Source: Sphingomonas sp. LC-1 (GTDB lineage Bacteria > Pseudomonadota > Alphaproteobacteria > Sphingomonadales > Sphingomonadaceae). Taken from it: a stretch of DNA of 64,000 nt. The translations under genes were made by a program, and so were the position numbers. Below, piece after piece: positions 51,228 to 58,589 of this stretch; positions within the stretch are counted from its first letter, which is position 1; every line of letters begins with the position of its first letter. Under the pieces are notes generated by a model. That model did no database searches. It saw only the letters and a program-made list of their open reading frames with translations, and had not been told where the DNA came from. The DNA is taken from assembly GCF_025371035.1 (NCBI RefSeq), contig NZ_JANZXB010000011.1, forward strand, positions 62,001 through 126,000, in the 5' to 3' direction.

Positions 51228-51252
51228 GCCCCGGCCGCCCAATGGCCGGGGC
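51228..51252 (+). terminator. Hairpin after the small secreted-protein gene
   Basis: A perfect 9-bp GC stem, GCCCCGGCC (51228-51236) with GGCCGGGGC (51244-51252), 7-base loop, starts 8 bases after the stop. No T-run. It gives this gene its own 3' end. Confidence 0.6.
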
Positions 51253-51293
51253 ACCGACCCGCGCCCGCTCGCTCATCGCGAAACCGGAGGCGG

Positions 51294-52985
51294 TCATGCT
51301 GCGGCCCTCCCATAGATGGCAGCCAGCGCGGCTTCCGTGCGCAGGATCGCCTTGCCTATGGCTTCGGGGATTTGGGGGATGACCGCGTCGCCGAACGCCT
51401 CGACCTGCCTACTGGCGAACAGTCTCAGCCGTCGCTCTGCCCGCTGGTGAACGGCCCACAAGTCTTGCTCGCATATGGTGACTGGAATGGCAGGGTGAGC
51501 AGAGGGTCTGGAGGTTGGTGGGGTCGCCGTTGGTCCAGTCTTCGTCAATGTGATGGATCGCGAGGCGGTCTGTGCCTTGGCAGACTTCGCAGGCTTCTCC
51601 CAAGTGGCGTCGGGCGCGATGGTTATGCTGCAACCGTCCAACATCGTCTCGGCTATTGGCGCAAGCCTGCGAGCAGTGGTCGCGCTGTAGGAAGCGAGAA
51701 CGATCCTCAAGGCGCTGGCCAAATCGCTGTCGAGTGAAGGCTGCTCCACATGCTCGGCAGATTTTACTGCCGCAATCAATCGCTCGCCTTCCCATCGCAT
51801 ACCCCCTTCTTCAAGCAAGATAGCCAGAAACGCCCAGGCCTGTAACCTAGCATCCAGCCATACGTGACTGGTAAGGTCTCTGAGGGACCAATCAGCCCAG
51901 CCTCCGTCAGGATCGCCGCGATCTGGCGCGCATAGGCCCATTTGTCCGGCGCCCTGCCCGTCTGCGCACCGTCCAGCACAGCGTCCATCGTCGGCGATTT
52001 CCGCTTGTCGTATGCCGGGGACCATGCATCCATCCGCTTGTCCCGCTTGGTCGGGGTCGGAAGTGTCTCGGGCATCAGGAAATGCACGACTTCCCCCATG
52101 TTCGGGGTCCGATCGAAGTCGTCCTGATCCGTGGTCATACGACCCTTCTGCCGTCTCAGCACTGATCCCCGTGGGGCAGGATTCGCTGTTGGCGTACCCA
52201 GCATCCCCGCATGGCGCGATGGATAGCCGTTCAGCTGGCTCAGCACGTCCCCACGGAAGCCCCGATCGGCATCCGTCTTGCGCGGTGTCGCCAGCATGGC
52301 TTGCTGCAACTGGTGACGCGCCGATCCCATCCGGCCCGTGTCCCCGTGCCCACCCGCCTTCATATCCGACGCGCGCGGCGTGCTCAGCGGTGGATTGCCG
52401 ATCAGATCCCAGCCCTCGCACGATGGCCATTTCTGCATGGACGGGTGATGCAAATTCCCGGTTGCTGTTGGGGTGTGCAACCTGTGCAAGGTCGCACCCG
52501 ATGAGCCAGCAGCGGGGTCGCTCGTGGTTGGCTCCGACGTCGCCAGCACGAACCACGACCGGCCAGCAGGCGTAGCCGATTGCCTCCAGCGCAGCGATGA
52601 CGGCGTCAGCGCCCCGAGTTCGGAGATTAGCGCTGTTCTCAAGAGCGAACCAACGAGGGCGGCACTCTCCGATGATACGGATGGCTTCGAAGTAGAGGCC
52701 CGAGCGCTCCCCTTCGACGCCTTTGCCCTTGGTGTTGGCGCTGCTGATATCTTGGCAGGGAGGGGAGCCGACGACGATGGACGGAAGTCGTCCAAGATCA
52801 GCGAGAAGTCGGTCTGCCGTAAGGGTGCGGACATCGTCGTAAACCTTCACGCCTGGATTGTTTTCAGAATAGAGCGCGCGCCGCCAGGCTTCGACCTCGC
52901 AGGCGGCTATCGTCGTGAAGCCCGCGCGGTGCATACCAAGGGACCAGCCCCCGGCGGCCGCGCTGAACAGGTCCAGCGCCTGCAT
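51294..52985 (-). CDS. DNA (cytosine-5-)-methyltransferase, phage type
   Basis: A 563-residue C5-MTase. Motif I DLFSAAAGGWSLG, motif IV GSPPCQDIS with nucleophile Cys77, motif VI ENSANL (about 116-121) and motif VIII-like HERPRCWLIG (about 154-163) are present. Motif X, EAFGDAVIPQIPEAIGKAI, lies at about 529-547. The 365-residue gap between VIII and X is unusually long. It is partly low-complexity phage linker (AHPNSNREF, SDPDQAGQAD) and partly overlain by an HNH gene in another frame. ATG 52985 has GGAGGGG upstream and a TGATG overlap with the preceding gene. Confidence 0.85.
   Translation of the reverse strand: MQALDLFSAAAGGWSLGMHRAGFTTIAACEVEAWRRALYSENNPGVKVYDDVRTLTADRLLADLGRLPSIVVGSPPCQDISSANTKGKGVEGERSGLYFEAIRIIGECRPRWFALENSANLRTRGADAVIAALEAIGYACWPVVVRAGDVGANHERPRCWLIGCDLAQVAHPNSNREFASPVHAEMAIVRGLGSDRQSTAEHAARVGYEGGWARGHGPDGIGASPVAASHAGDTAQDGCRSGLPWGRAEPAERLSIAPCGDAGYANSESCPTGISAETAEGSYDHGSGRLRSDPEHGGSRAFPDARDTSDPDQAGQADGCMVPGIRQAEIADDGRCAGRCADGQGAGQMGLCAPDRGDPDGGWADWSLRDLTSHVWLDARLQAWAFLAILLEEGGMRWEGERLIAAVKSAEHVEQPSLDSDLASALRIVLASYSATTARRLAPIAETMLDGCSITIAPDATWEKPAKSAKAQTASRSITLTKTGPTATPPTSRPSAHPAIPVTICEQDLWAVHQRAERRLRLFASRQVEAFGDAVIPQIPEAIGKAILRTEAALAAIYGRAAA
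51409..51795 (-). CDS. HNH endonuclease nested out of frame in the methyltransferase gene
   Basis: A 128-residue protein on the same strand but in another frame than the methyltransferase. N-terminal zinc ribbon CRACGAAF...CSQACANSR, then the HNH core CEVCQGTDRLAIHHIDEDWTN...LQTLCSPCHSSHH, with both Cys pairs and the HH dyad. It has its own AAGGGGG ribosome site 5-7 bases before ATG 51795. Its stop (51409) falls right where methyltransferase motif X begins. It looks like a mobile HNH nuclease inserted so that the host frame stays open. Confidence 0.8.
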   Translation of the reverse strand: MGRRAIDCGSKICRACGAAFTRQRFGQRLEDRSRFLQRDHCSQACANSRDDVGRLQHNHRARRHLGEACEVCQGTDRLAIHHIDEDWTNGDPTNLQTLCSPCHSSHHMRARLVGRSPAGRATAETVRQ

Positions 52986-53476
52986 CACTTCCGCCCCTCC
53001 CCGTGCGAGAGGGCGGCGTCGTATGCGTCCCACCACTTGCGAGCCGCTGCGAAGGCTGCGGTAGCCTTCGGGCCAGGATCAGCCGCGATCACATCGGCAA
53101 GCAATTTCGCGCATTCATGCAGCATGTCCTCCCCTGCCGGGACCGCATCGACAGCGGGCGCGGGGGTGGCGGATAGGGTGGCCTTACCCGACTTCACCGC
53201 TTCAACAGCGCGACGAAGATCGCCGACCGTGAATGTTGGCCAGACCTGCATATGGGGCTCGTCCTCCGCGTCACCTTCATCAGCATCGGCGAAGGGCTGC
53301 AACGCGCCGATAGCTTCGGAAAGAGCATCCCGCACCGCATCACCCGCGCGGCTGTCGAGGGCGGCGAGGATGGCGTCGGCTTCGCTTTCGCTAAACTGGA
53401 TGGGCGGCAAGGACCCGCATCCATCCCAAGCGGCTTGCAATCTGCGCACGGCATCCGGCGTCTGTCGGGTGGTCAT
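52985..53476 (-). CDS. Phage hypothetical protein
   Basis: A 163-residue acidic soluble protein (LDSRAGDAVRDALSEAIGALQPF, HECAKLLADVIAADPGPKATAAF). No domain recognised. Its stop overlaps the methyltransferase start, and its own start overlaps the stop of the gene before it by 4 bases (ATGA). Confidence 0.7.
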   Translation of the reverse strand: MTTRQTPDAVRRLQAAWDGCGSLPPIQFSESEADAILAALDSRAGDAVRDALSEAIGALQPFADADEGDAEDEPHMQVWPTFTVGDLRRAVEAVKSGKATLSATPAPAVDAVPAGEDMLHECAKLLADVIAADPGPKATAAFAAARKWWDAYDAALSHGEGRK

Positions 53477-54174
53477 GCTGCCATCCTTTCGAGCTTGTCA
53501 GCATAGGCGCGCACGCCGCTCCATTCATCGGGCGTCCCGGCGAATAGGCGAAGGCGATAGCGGTGATGATTCTGCGCAAGGCTGGTGCTGTCACAGCTCG
53601 CGAACGGGTAGTCACCGCCTACGGCCACACCGCGCAGCATGTGCAGCGGGTGCCAGCAGTTGCCCATCAGCGTGGAGACTTCATCCATGCGACGGCGGTA
53701 CGCAGCGCAACCCACCGGCTCGCGCTTCGGATCACCGATCCAGCCCAGACAGACGCGATCATATTGCGAGCAGAGGCGCGCCAAGCGATCAAGTGGGCCG
53801 TCCATGTGCCAGACGGGCACGCCGCGCGAACGACCATGGGGCCATTCGTTGAGAAGCCCGTCGTTCATCTGCGACGGCGCGGCTGGCTTGTCGGGGATGA
53901 CAGCCCAGCGCCCCGGCACGAACAGCCGATCTTCCAGCCATTCGTAGTAGCTTGACCAATCCAGCCGTCCGGCGTCCATCGGGTCAACACCGGCGCGAAC
54001 CGCCTGCATCCAGTAGGAGAACGCGCCGTTGTCGTACATGATGAAGGGCGCCTGCGCCTCGACATCGGCAACACTGTCAGGACGGAAATAGCTAACGCAA
54101 TATGCCCGCGCGCCAGCAGCCAACAGCGCCTCGCGTGGCGTCAGAGGCGTGCCGTGATAGACCGCCGCCATCAT
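53473..54174 (-). CDS. Phage protein, possible TGT-like TIM barrel
   Basis: A 233-residue protein of unknown function. FIMYDNGAFSYWMQA, GVPVWHMDG, RVCLGWIGDP and HPLHMLRGVAVGGDYPFASCDSTSLAQNHH recall the arrangement in tRNA-guanine-transglycosylase-like (and phage DpdA-like) TIM barrels: an Asp-x-Gly-Ala-Phe/Ser loop early and a PF.S.DST strand late. This is a by-eye structural resemblance only. It overlaps both neighbours by 4 bases (ATGA). Confidence 0.7.
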   Translation of the reverse strand: MMAAVYHGTPLTPREALLAAGARAYCVSYFRPDSVADVEAQAPFIMYDNGAFSYWMQAVRAGVDPMDAGRLDWSSYYEWLEDRLFVPGRWAVIPDKPAAPSQMNDGLLNEWPHGRSRGVPVWHMDGPLDRLARLCSQYDRVCLGWIGDPKREPVGCAAYRRRMDEVSTLMGNCWHPLHMLRGVAVGGDYPFASCDSTSLAQNHHRYRLRLFAGTPDEWSGVRAYADKLERMAA

Positions 54175-54782
54175 GCTGCCTTCCCCCCATCGCTGGCGTG
54201 AGAGGCGGGGGTGGCGAGCATCTTGCGGACAAAATTGACGGCAGCGACGATAAAGGCGGCGTTGCGCTTCCCGACCTGGTCCCAGACGTAAACGTCGTCC
54301 TCGCTGTATTCCTCCTCGATCAGCTTTGCGGTGCTGTTTTCGCTGCCGAAAAGCGTCCGCCCTTCTGCGTCGAGAATGATGTAATCGTCATAGCCGGTGC
54401 CATGATCCGGACCGCTGCCATATGCACCGTCCTCATTGCGCTCGCTGTCAATTTCCCACGGGCCATCCGAAGCATATCGTGCGGCCTCGCGCAGATCGTC
54501 GGGAATGGATATCCCCTCCCCCTGGCGGATCGCGTCTGCGGAGAGGGTGGAGAGGGCCAATGGCTGGACCACCAATCGCGCGCGTGCCTCCGTGCCTGAA
54601 GCCCCGCCCCAGAAATATTCTCCGCTTTCAAAGCAATATGCATCGACCTGATAGCGGCGCGGATCTTCCAATGTGGTCGCATATTCGGATCGGAAACCGA
54701 TCGAGCCGTTGAACTCGAACGGTCCAGGCGGGCAGGCATTAAGCGTGACGGGTTCGCCCATTGGGACCAGCCCCCAGGTCAT
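54171..54782 (-). CDS. Phage hypothetical protein, Ea22-like C-terminus
   Basis: A 203-residue acidic protein. The C-terminal NAAFIVAAVNFVRKMLA stretch is common in small phage early proteins of the Ea22/Eae type. The N-terminal half (FNGSIGFRSEYATTLEDPRRYQVDAYCFESGEYFW) is not recognised. ATGA overlaps on both sides. Confidence 0.72.
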   Translation of the reverse strand: MTWGLVPMGEPVTLNACPPGPFEFNGSIGFRSEYATTLEDPRRYQVDAYCFESGEYFWGGASGTEARARLVVQPLALSTLSADAIRQGEGISIPDDLREAARYASDGPWEIDSERNEDGAYGSGPDHGTGYDDYIILDAEGRTLFGSENSTAKLIEEEYSEDDVYVWDQVGKRNAAFIVAAVNFVRKMLATPASHASDGGKAA

Positions 54783-55075
54783 GCCAAATCCTCCCCGAGT
54801 AAAGCAAAGTCTGCAATGTTGCGCATGCGCTGGGTGGTGACGATCGGCAGGCTATGCAGTGGTTCCGCTGAGATGCGCCGGAGAGCCTTGGTCAATAGCG
54901 CCTCCCGATCCATCGCGGGCGGGGCGGCGCGGAGGTCCTCTATCGTCTGCTCGATATGAGGCAGATACGGGTGGCGCTCGAAATCGTCGGCGCGCACGTC
55001 GTTGCGAATGAAGTCCGCGTACGTCTTGAGGATATCGACCGCATCCATCAGGGCTTTTTCGGGTATGTCAGCCAC
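54779..55075 (-). CDS. Phage hypothetical protein
   Basis: A 98-residue helical protein (MADIPEKALMDAVDILKTYADF). No domain recognised. GTG 55075 is preferred, overlapping the preceding small gene by 8 bases; ATG 55048 is an alternative. Confidence 0.6.
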   Translation of the reverse strand: MADIPEKALMDAVDILKTYADFIRNDVRADDFERHPYLPHIEQTIEDLRAAPPAMDREALLTKALRRISAEPLHSLPIVTTQRMRNIADFALLGEDLA

Positions 55076-55184
55076 GGGCGGCCTCCCCCAGGGCAAAGGG
55101 GAAAAATTCGATCGCGAGGCAGCACACCATCGCGATCCCGACGATGAAGGCGAGCGCCGATAGGGCGCGGCTAGGCTTACGCAT
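55068..55184 (-). CDS. 38-residue membrane protein
   Basis: A tiny protein with a basic N-terminus (MRKPSRAL) and one membrane segment (ALAFIVGIAMVCCLAIEFFPF). CAGGAGAA precedes ATG 55184 by 6 bases, strongly supporting translation. Function unknown. Confidence 0.6.
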   Translation of the reverse strand: MRKPSRALSALAFIVGIAMVCCLAIEFFPFALGEAARG

Positions 55185-55494
55185 TGGCGTTCTCCTGAGA
55201 TTTCTCGCGGCGGGCCTGCTGGAGGCGCAGGTCAGCGCGGGCGAGGCCGATGGCGTCGGCCAGATACTTCGCGGCGGCAGTCGCGCTGTGCGGCGCTTCC
55301 TGGCCAGCGGTGCGGGTCCGCATGATCGAACCGCCATTCTCGACGGTGCGGGCGACCACGGTTGCCGATACGCAGCCCTCCGGCATGTCCGTCGACGGTC
55401 CATGCGCAGCGACAGCGACGACCACAGCCGCCTCCCCTTCGTCGCGCAGACTCGCCAGCATGACGCCGATCGCGTTGATCTCGGCGGCGGTCAT
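55177..55494 (-). CDS. Phage hypothetical protein
   Basis: A 105-residue soluble protein (MTAAEINAIGVMLASLRDEGEAAVVVAVAA). Not recognised. Its start overlaps the stop of the preceding gene by one base (TGATG). Confidence 0.65.
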   Translation of the reverse strand: MTAAEINAIGVMLASLRDEGEAAVVVAVAAHGPSTDMPEGCVSATVVARTVENGGSIMRTRTAGQEAPHSATAAAKYLADAIGLARADLRLQQARREKSQENANA

Positions 55495-56162
55495 CAGTAA
55501 TCGCCCACCGACGTAACGACGCGGTCCTCATCAATCTCAATGACGGTCCCGCAGGCAAAATAGGCGCGCAGCTTCTGCTCGAGCCCGTAGCTGGTGCCGA
55601 AGTGCTTCGACGACTTGATGTCGTGCTCGCGCAACGTTGCGCTGGAGATCTTGCCATCCTTGCCGATCAACAGGCGATAGTCGCAGCGATACTTGTTGCG
55701 CTCGTCGTGCACCTGATCTTCGTCGAGATAGACCCATGTCGAGCCATATTCGTTTTGCTCGACGATCACGGTGATGACCTCGCCATAGGCGTCATCGTCA
55801 TGCCGCTTGAGCATGGCGGCGGCGATCTCTGACAGCTTCACCGTGGAAGGCGCCAGCTTCAGTAGCTCGTCGATGTCCTCAGCCAGCCGACCAGCGATAA
55901 GCGGTGCGACCTTCGCCTCGACCTGGGCCTTGACCATCGCAGCAACAACATTGCCGTAAGTCGGCAGGTCGAGCCGATCGACATGCAGCGCATCCTCAAT
56001 CGCCTTTTCGATCAGCTTCCCCGTGTCGCTCCACGTCCGGAGCGCCTTGTCCACGCTTTCGACAACCAGCTTCTCGACGCGGGTGTTGACTTCCTTTTCG
56101 ATGAAGTCGGGCGTCATTTTGGCAGCGACGGCAGCGCCAATCAGGCTCGAAAGGTTATCCAT
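55494..56162 (-). CDS. Phage hypothetical protein
   Basis: A 222-residue protein with a long helical N-terminal half (LIGAAVAAKMTPDFIEKEVNTRVEKLVVESVDKALRTW) and a mixed C-terminal half with a DEDQVHDERNKYRCDYRLLIGKDG segment. Not recognised. ATG 56162 or 56168. Confidence 0.7.
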   Translation of the reverse strand: MDNLSSLIGAAVAAKMTPDFIEKEVNTRVEKLVVESVDKALRTWSDTGKLIEKAIEDALHVDRLDLPTYGNVVAAMVKAQVEAKVAPLIAGRLAEDIDELLKLAPSTVKLSEIAAAMLKRHDDDAYGEVITVIVEQNEYGSTWVYLDEDQVHDERNKYRCDYRLLIGKDGKISSATLREHDIKSSKHFGTSYGLEQKLRAYFACGTVIEIDEDRVVTSVGDY

Positions 56163-56352
56163 GGGCATGCTCCTGAGGATCGGCGGCGCTCGGCGCGGAA
56201 TCGGCCGAGGCGGCATTGGAGACGGGGAACAGAGCGGCGATGATCCGGCCCCAGTTCGGGACCAGGGAGCCGACCAGCGTCCACACGGCGAGACCGCCTG
56301 CGAAGACGAACACCGACACGAAAAGCGTGTCAGTCAGGGGTGACGGGGTCAT
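56155..56352 (-). CDS. Small single-pass membrane protein
   Basis: A 65-residue protein with one strong membrane segment (LFVSVFVFAGGLAVWTLVGSLV) and an Ala/Ser/Asp-rich tail. ATGA overlap with the preceding gene. It could be holin-like in shape, but the early-operon position argues against lysis. Confidence 0.65.
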   Translation of the reverse strand: MTPSPLTDTLFVSVFVFAGGLAVWTLVGSLVPNWGRIIAALFPVSNAASADSAPSAADPQEHAHG

Positions 56353-56843
56353 CGGATGGCCCTCCGGGTGGTGGAAAATTCGGGACGCGACGCGGAACCG
56401 CCGGCACCAAGGATGCGACCGGGAATGAAGGCGTCGTACTCGTCGCGCGGACGGCGGAAGGGGCGATGTCCCCAGCCGTCCGGCAAGACGAACTTGAAGC
56501 AGCCGTTCGGCGCGATGACCTTGATCCGGCCGCCCTTCATGGCCTTGATGACCGGGCATTCGAACTCGAAGACGGCGGGAAGATTGCCCAGGCCGACGAC
56601 GACCTCGTCATTGACCGACTGGCGGCGGACCATCATCGACTTGCAGGTCAGTAAATCGAGCCCCAGCCGGATCAGGGTGGCGACCTGCTCGCGGGTCCAG
56701 CGGTCCCCGCCGACCTGGTTACCGTCGACAACCTCGTACCCGCGGATATGGCCATACCATGGATAGCCATCCGCCAGTTTCGAGACGATCACGGAGCGAA
56801 CGTCCGGCTGGCGCCCGATCGGGGGCGTGTTGGGGTTAGCCAA
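56349..56843 (-). CDS. Phage hypothetical protein with TTG start
   Basis: A 164-residue protein (MANPNTPPIGRQPDVRSVIVSKLADGYPWYGHIRGYEVVDGNQVGGDRW). Not recognised. The TTG at 56843 is chosen because TGGAGG lies 6 bases upstream and it overlaps the preceding stop by 8 bases; no ATG fits except a more upstream one at 56858. Confidence 0.68.
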   Translation of the reverse strand: MANPNTPPIGRQPDVRSVIVSKLADGYPWYGHIRGYEVVDGNQVGGDRWTREQVATLIRLGLDLLTCKSMMVRRQSVNDEVVVGLGNLPAVFEFECPVIKAMKGGRIKVIAPNGCFKFVLPDGWGHRPFRRPRDEYDAFIPGRILGAGGSASRPEFSTTRRAIR

Positions 56844-57315
56844 GGCTCGCCTCCACATACCGGAGGGCTTCACCAAGGGCGGCCACCTTAGCGGCGGCCT
56901 TCTTCGCCTCGCGCTGCGCGATGATAAACTCGACCCGCGCGTCGGAGGCGGCACGCTCGGCATAACCAATGCCGTCGCGCAGGTTCGCGACAACCGCGTT
57001 CGCGGCTGGGGACTTGCGTTGCCCACGGGGCTGCTTCGTCAGCGCTGCGGCCACCTCGATCAGTCGGATCAGGGCATGAGGCGACTTGATCCCCAGCTTC
57101 TCGGCGCGGACGCGGAAGGACTCGAAGAGGTCGCCTCGCTCGTCAATGCGGGCGGCAAGCGTCCGGTAAAGCTGCGGGTCGTTCGTTGCCTCGATGATCA
57201 TCGGGCCCAACTGGTGGTACCGGGTGACCTTCCAGCGCATTTCCTCGACGGTCTGGTCGAGATCAGGATCGATCTCGGCGAGCGTCACCGGACCAGGGCG
57301 GCGGGCGGCGCTCAC
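56836..57315 (-). CDS. Phage hypothetical protein
   Basis: A 159-residue helical protein (PVTLAEIDPDLDQTVEEMRWKVTRYHQLGPMIIEATNDPQLYRTL) ending in a probable coiled coil (AQREAKKAAAKVAALGEALRYVEASLG). GTG 57315 gives a GTGA overlap with the previous stop. Not recognised. Confidence 0.68.
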   Translation of the reverse strand: MSAARRPGPVTLAEIDPDLDQTVEEMRWKVTRYHQLGPMIIEATNDPQLYRTLAARIDERGDLFESFRVRAEKLGIKSPHALIRLIEVAAALTKQPRGQRKSPAANAVVANLRDGIGYAERAASDARVEFIIAQREAKKAAAKVAALGEALRYVEASLG

Positions 57316-57566
57316 AACACGAACCCCGGCACCGAATAGATGCCCTGACACCGCGCCAGCACCGTGACGACGCTCCGGCCGTCACAGATCAGCCGATCAC
57401 CCGAGGCGAGCTTGACCACCTGGCAGCCAAAATCGGCAGCGGCGCAGACGGCGCGGGCGTGCGACCGAATTTCTCGGTCAGCCGTCTCATAGTCGGCGTT
57501 CGGGTTGATCCGCTGCATCCACCGATTGACCGCGTGGCGCGTGACGCTGATGTGGTGCTCGGTCAT
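57312..57566 (-). CDS. Small phage protein, DUF4258-like by eye
   Basis: An 84-residue protein starting MTEHHISVTRHAVNRWMQRINP, with a short beta-rich C-terminus (GDRLICDGRSVVTVLARCQGIYSVPGF). The .TRHA..R...R. start recalls RelE/DUF4258-like folds, a weak resemblance. It overlaps the HNH-type gene by 4 bases. Confidence 0.6.
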   Translation of the reverse strand: MTEHHISVTRHAVNRWMQRINPNADYETADREIRSHARAVCAAADFGCQVVKLASGDRLICDGRSVVTVLARCQGIYSVPGFVL

Positions 57567-57967
57567 AGCGCACCTCGCATCGCACCAGCCTGCTCGGCCA
57601 GATCGCGTTCCCAGGCCGCACGGCCCGGCCACTGCTGCCAAAATGCGGTGGCCACCACCGTGGCGTCCTGCATCGGCAGCTTCTTCTCGAAGGTGCGCCA
57701 ACCGTCCCGGTGCTGCTCCTGGTGGCACTGGTCGCACAGCGGAATGCAATGGCGGTCGGCGACTTTCGTCCCCGCGCCCTTCCCGCCGGCATGATCGACA
57801 TGGGCTGCGACAATGGGATTGGTTCGATCGCCGAGGGAGTGGCAGGCCACGCACGGCAGTCGGCGCAGCCAGCGCTTATATTCCTCGGCGCACTTCCATG
57901 CCGGACGACCGGCGCGAGGCGGCTTACGGGTCTGAAACGCCGAGCGCGGCAGGCCGACGGCGCGCAT
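57563..57967 (-). CDS. HNH-like nuclease, DUF968 (Ref-type)
   Basis: A 134-residue protein. LPCVACHSLGDRTNPIVAAHVDHAGGKGAGTKVADRHCIPLCDQCHQEQHRDGW matches the DUF968/Ref nuclease core: two CxxC-type pairs around a His-rich loop. In phage P1, Ref works with RecA to cut DNA at D-loops. The TAATG overlap with the preceding gene sets the start. Confidence 0.8.
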   Translation of the reverse strand: MRAVGLPRSAFQTRKPPRAGRPAWKCAEEYKRWLRRLPCVACHSLGDRTNPIVAAHVDHAGGKGAGTKVADRHCIPLCDQCHQEQHRDGWRTFEKKLPMQDATVVATAFWQQWPGRAAWERDLAEQAGAMRGAL

Positions 57968-58278
57968 TATGCCTGACCTCCGGCTCGCATTTCGGCGACC
58001 GCCTGCTCGCACAGCAACGCCACGCGGGCGCGCTGGTTCGCGATGTGCGCCTCAATGATGGGTATCGCCAGCTTATAGTCGACATGGAACAGGCGGTGCC
58101 CACTCTCACCGGATGGGACGCCTAGTTGCAGACCTCCCTGGCGCCGGCCGTACGCGTCTCGGATGTCCGCCGGCGCGAACTTGTCGATCGCGCCTTTAAC
58201 GTCTGCCAACAGCTTTTCGGCGGCTGCGATTTCGCCATAGGCAATCGCAATGTCGGTCGCAGTCGTCTGCGTGATCAT
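57967..58278 (-). CDS. Phage hypothetical protein
   Basis: A 103-residue helical protein (DIAIAYGEIAAAEKLLADVKGAIDKFAPADIRDAYGRR, then IANQRARVALLCEQAVAEM). Not recognised. ATGA overlap with the 50-residue gene before it. Confidence 0.65.
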   Translation of the reverse strand: MITQTTATDIAIAYGEIAAAEKLLADVKGAIDKFAPADIRDAYGRRQGGLQLGVPSGESGHRLFHVDYKLAIPIIEAHIANQRARVALLCEQAVAEMRAGGQA

Positions 58279-58427
58279 GCCGACACCGCCTGCCCGGCCG
58301 CCATCTGCTGCAGCATGTCGACCTGCTTCGAGACCGACAGCGCCTGATACCATGCCCGCAGCGCCGACAGCGTCAGCTGCCGACGGTCATCGTTCCTATG
58401 CTGGGGAATGCCCGCGATGCAGGACAT
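58275..58427 (-). CDS. 50-residue phage protein, first gene of the leftward operon
   Basis: A small helical protein beginning MSCIAGIPQHRNDD and ending AAGQAVSA. GAGGAG lies 7 bases before ATG 58427 and the stop overlaps the next start (ATGA), so translation is well supported. Function unknown. Confidence 0.6.
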   Translation of the reverse strand: MSCIAGIPQHRNDDRRQLTLSALRAWYQALSVSKQVDMLQQMAAGQAVSA

Positions 58428-58480
58428 AGCGATCTCCTCGACCGCTTCGCTCGCATCAGGCGGCGATCAGCGGTGAGGGC

Positions 58481-58510
58481 AAATTAGTGTGACTATTCCC
58501 ACCGTGTCAA
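58481..58510 (-). promoter_or_regulatory. Leftward early promoter (PL-like)
   Basis: On the minus strand a perfect -35 TTGACA (58510-58505) is followed after 18 bases by TAATTT (58486-58481), about 55 bp before the first gene of the leftward operon. An operator-like palindrome lies just upstream of the -35. Confidence 0.65.
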
Positions 58511-58517
58511 TGACAAA

Positions 58518-58531
58518 TGTGATTTCTCACA
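58518..58531. promoter_or_regulatory. Operator-like site TGTGA-N4-TCACA
   Basis: TGTGATTTCTCACA shares its half-sites with two of the palindromes between the repressor and Cro-like genes, so it is probably bound by the same repressor. It lies between the leftward promoter and the HIRAN gene. Confidence 0.65.
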
Positions 58532-58589
58532 TCGTTCTTGCAATGTTCCTGATCTTGATCATGCTTGCAAGGTCGGGAGGTGGTGATTC

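Noticed and set aside
50941-51297. Minus-strand frame starting at 51297 with MTASGFAMSERARVG
   Set aside because: Its first residues copy the start of the 50944 gene, but the rest is antisense to the small secreted-protein gene. It is better explained as the duplicated start region left by the moron-like insertion.
52473-53852. 459-codon plus-strand frame opposite the methyltransferase start
   Set aside because: Shadow of methyltransferase and neighbouring genes; no start signal.
56155-56352. Holin
   Set aside because: Single membrane segment fits, but it lies in the early leftward operon with no endolysin nearby.
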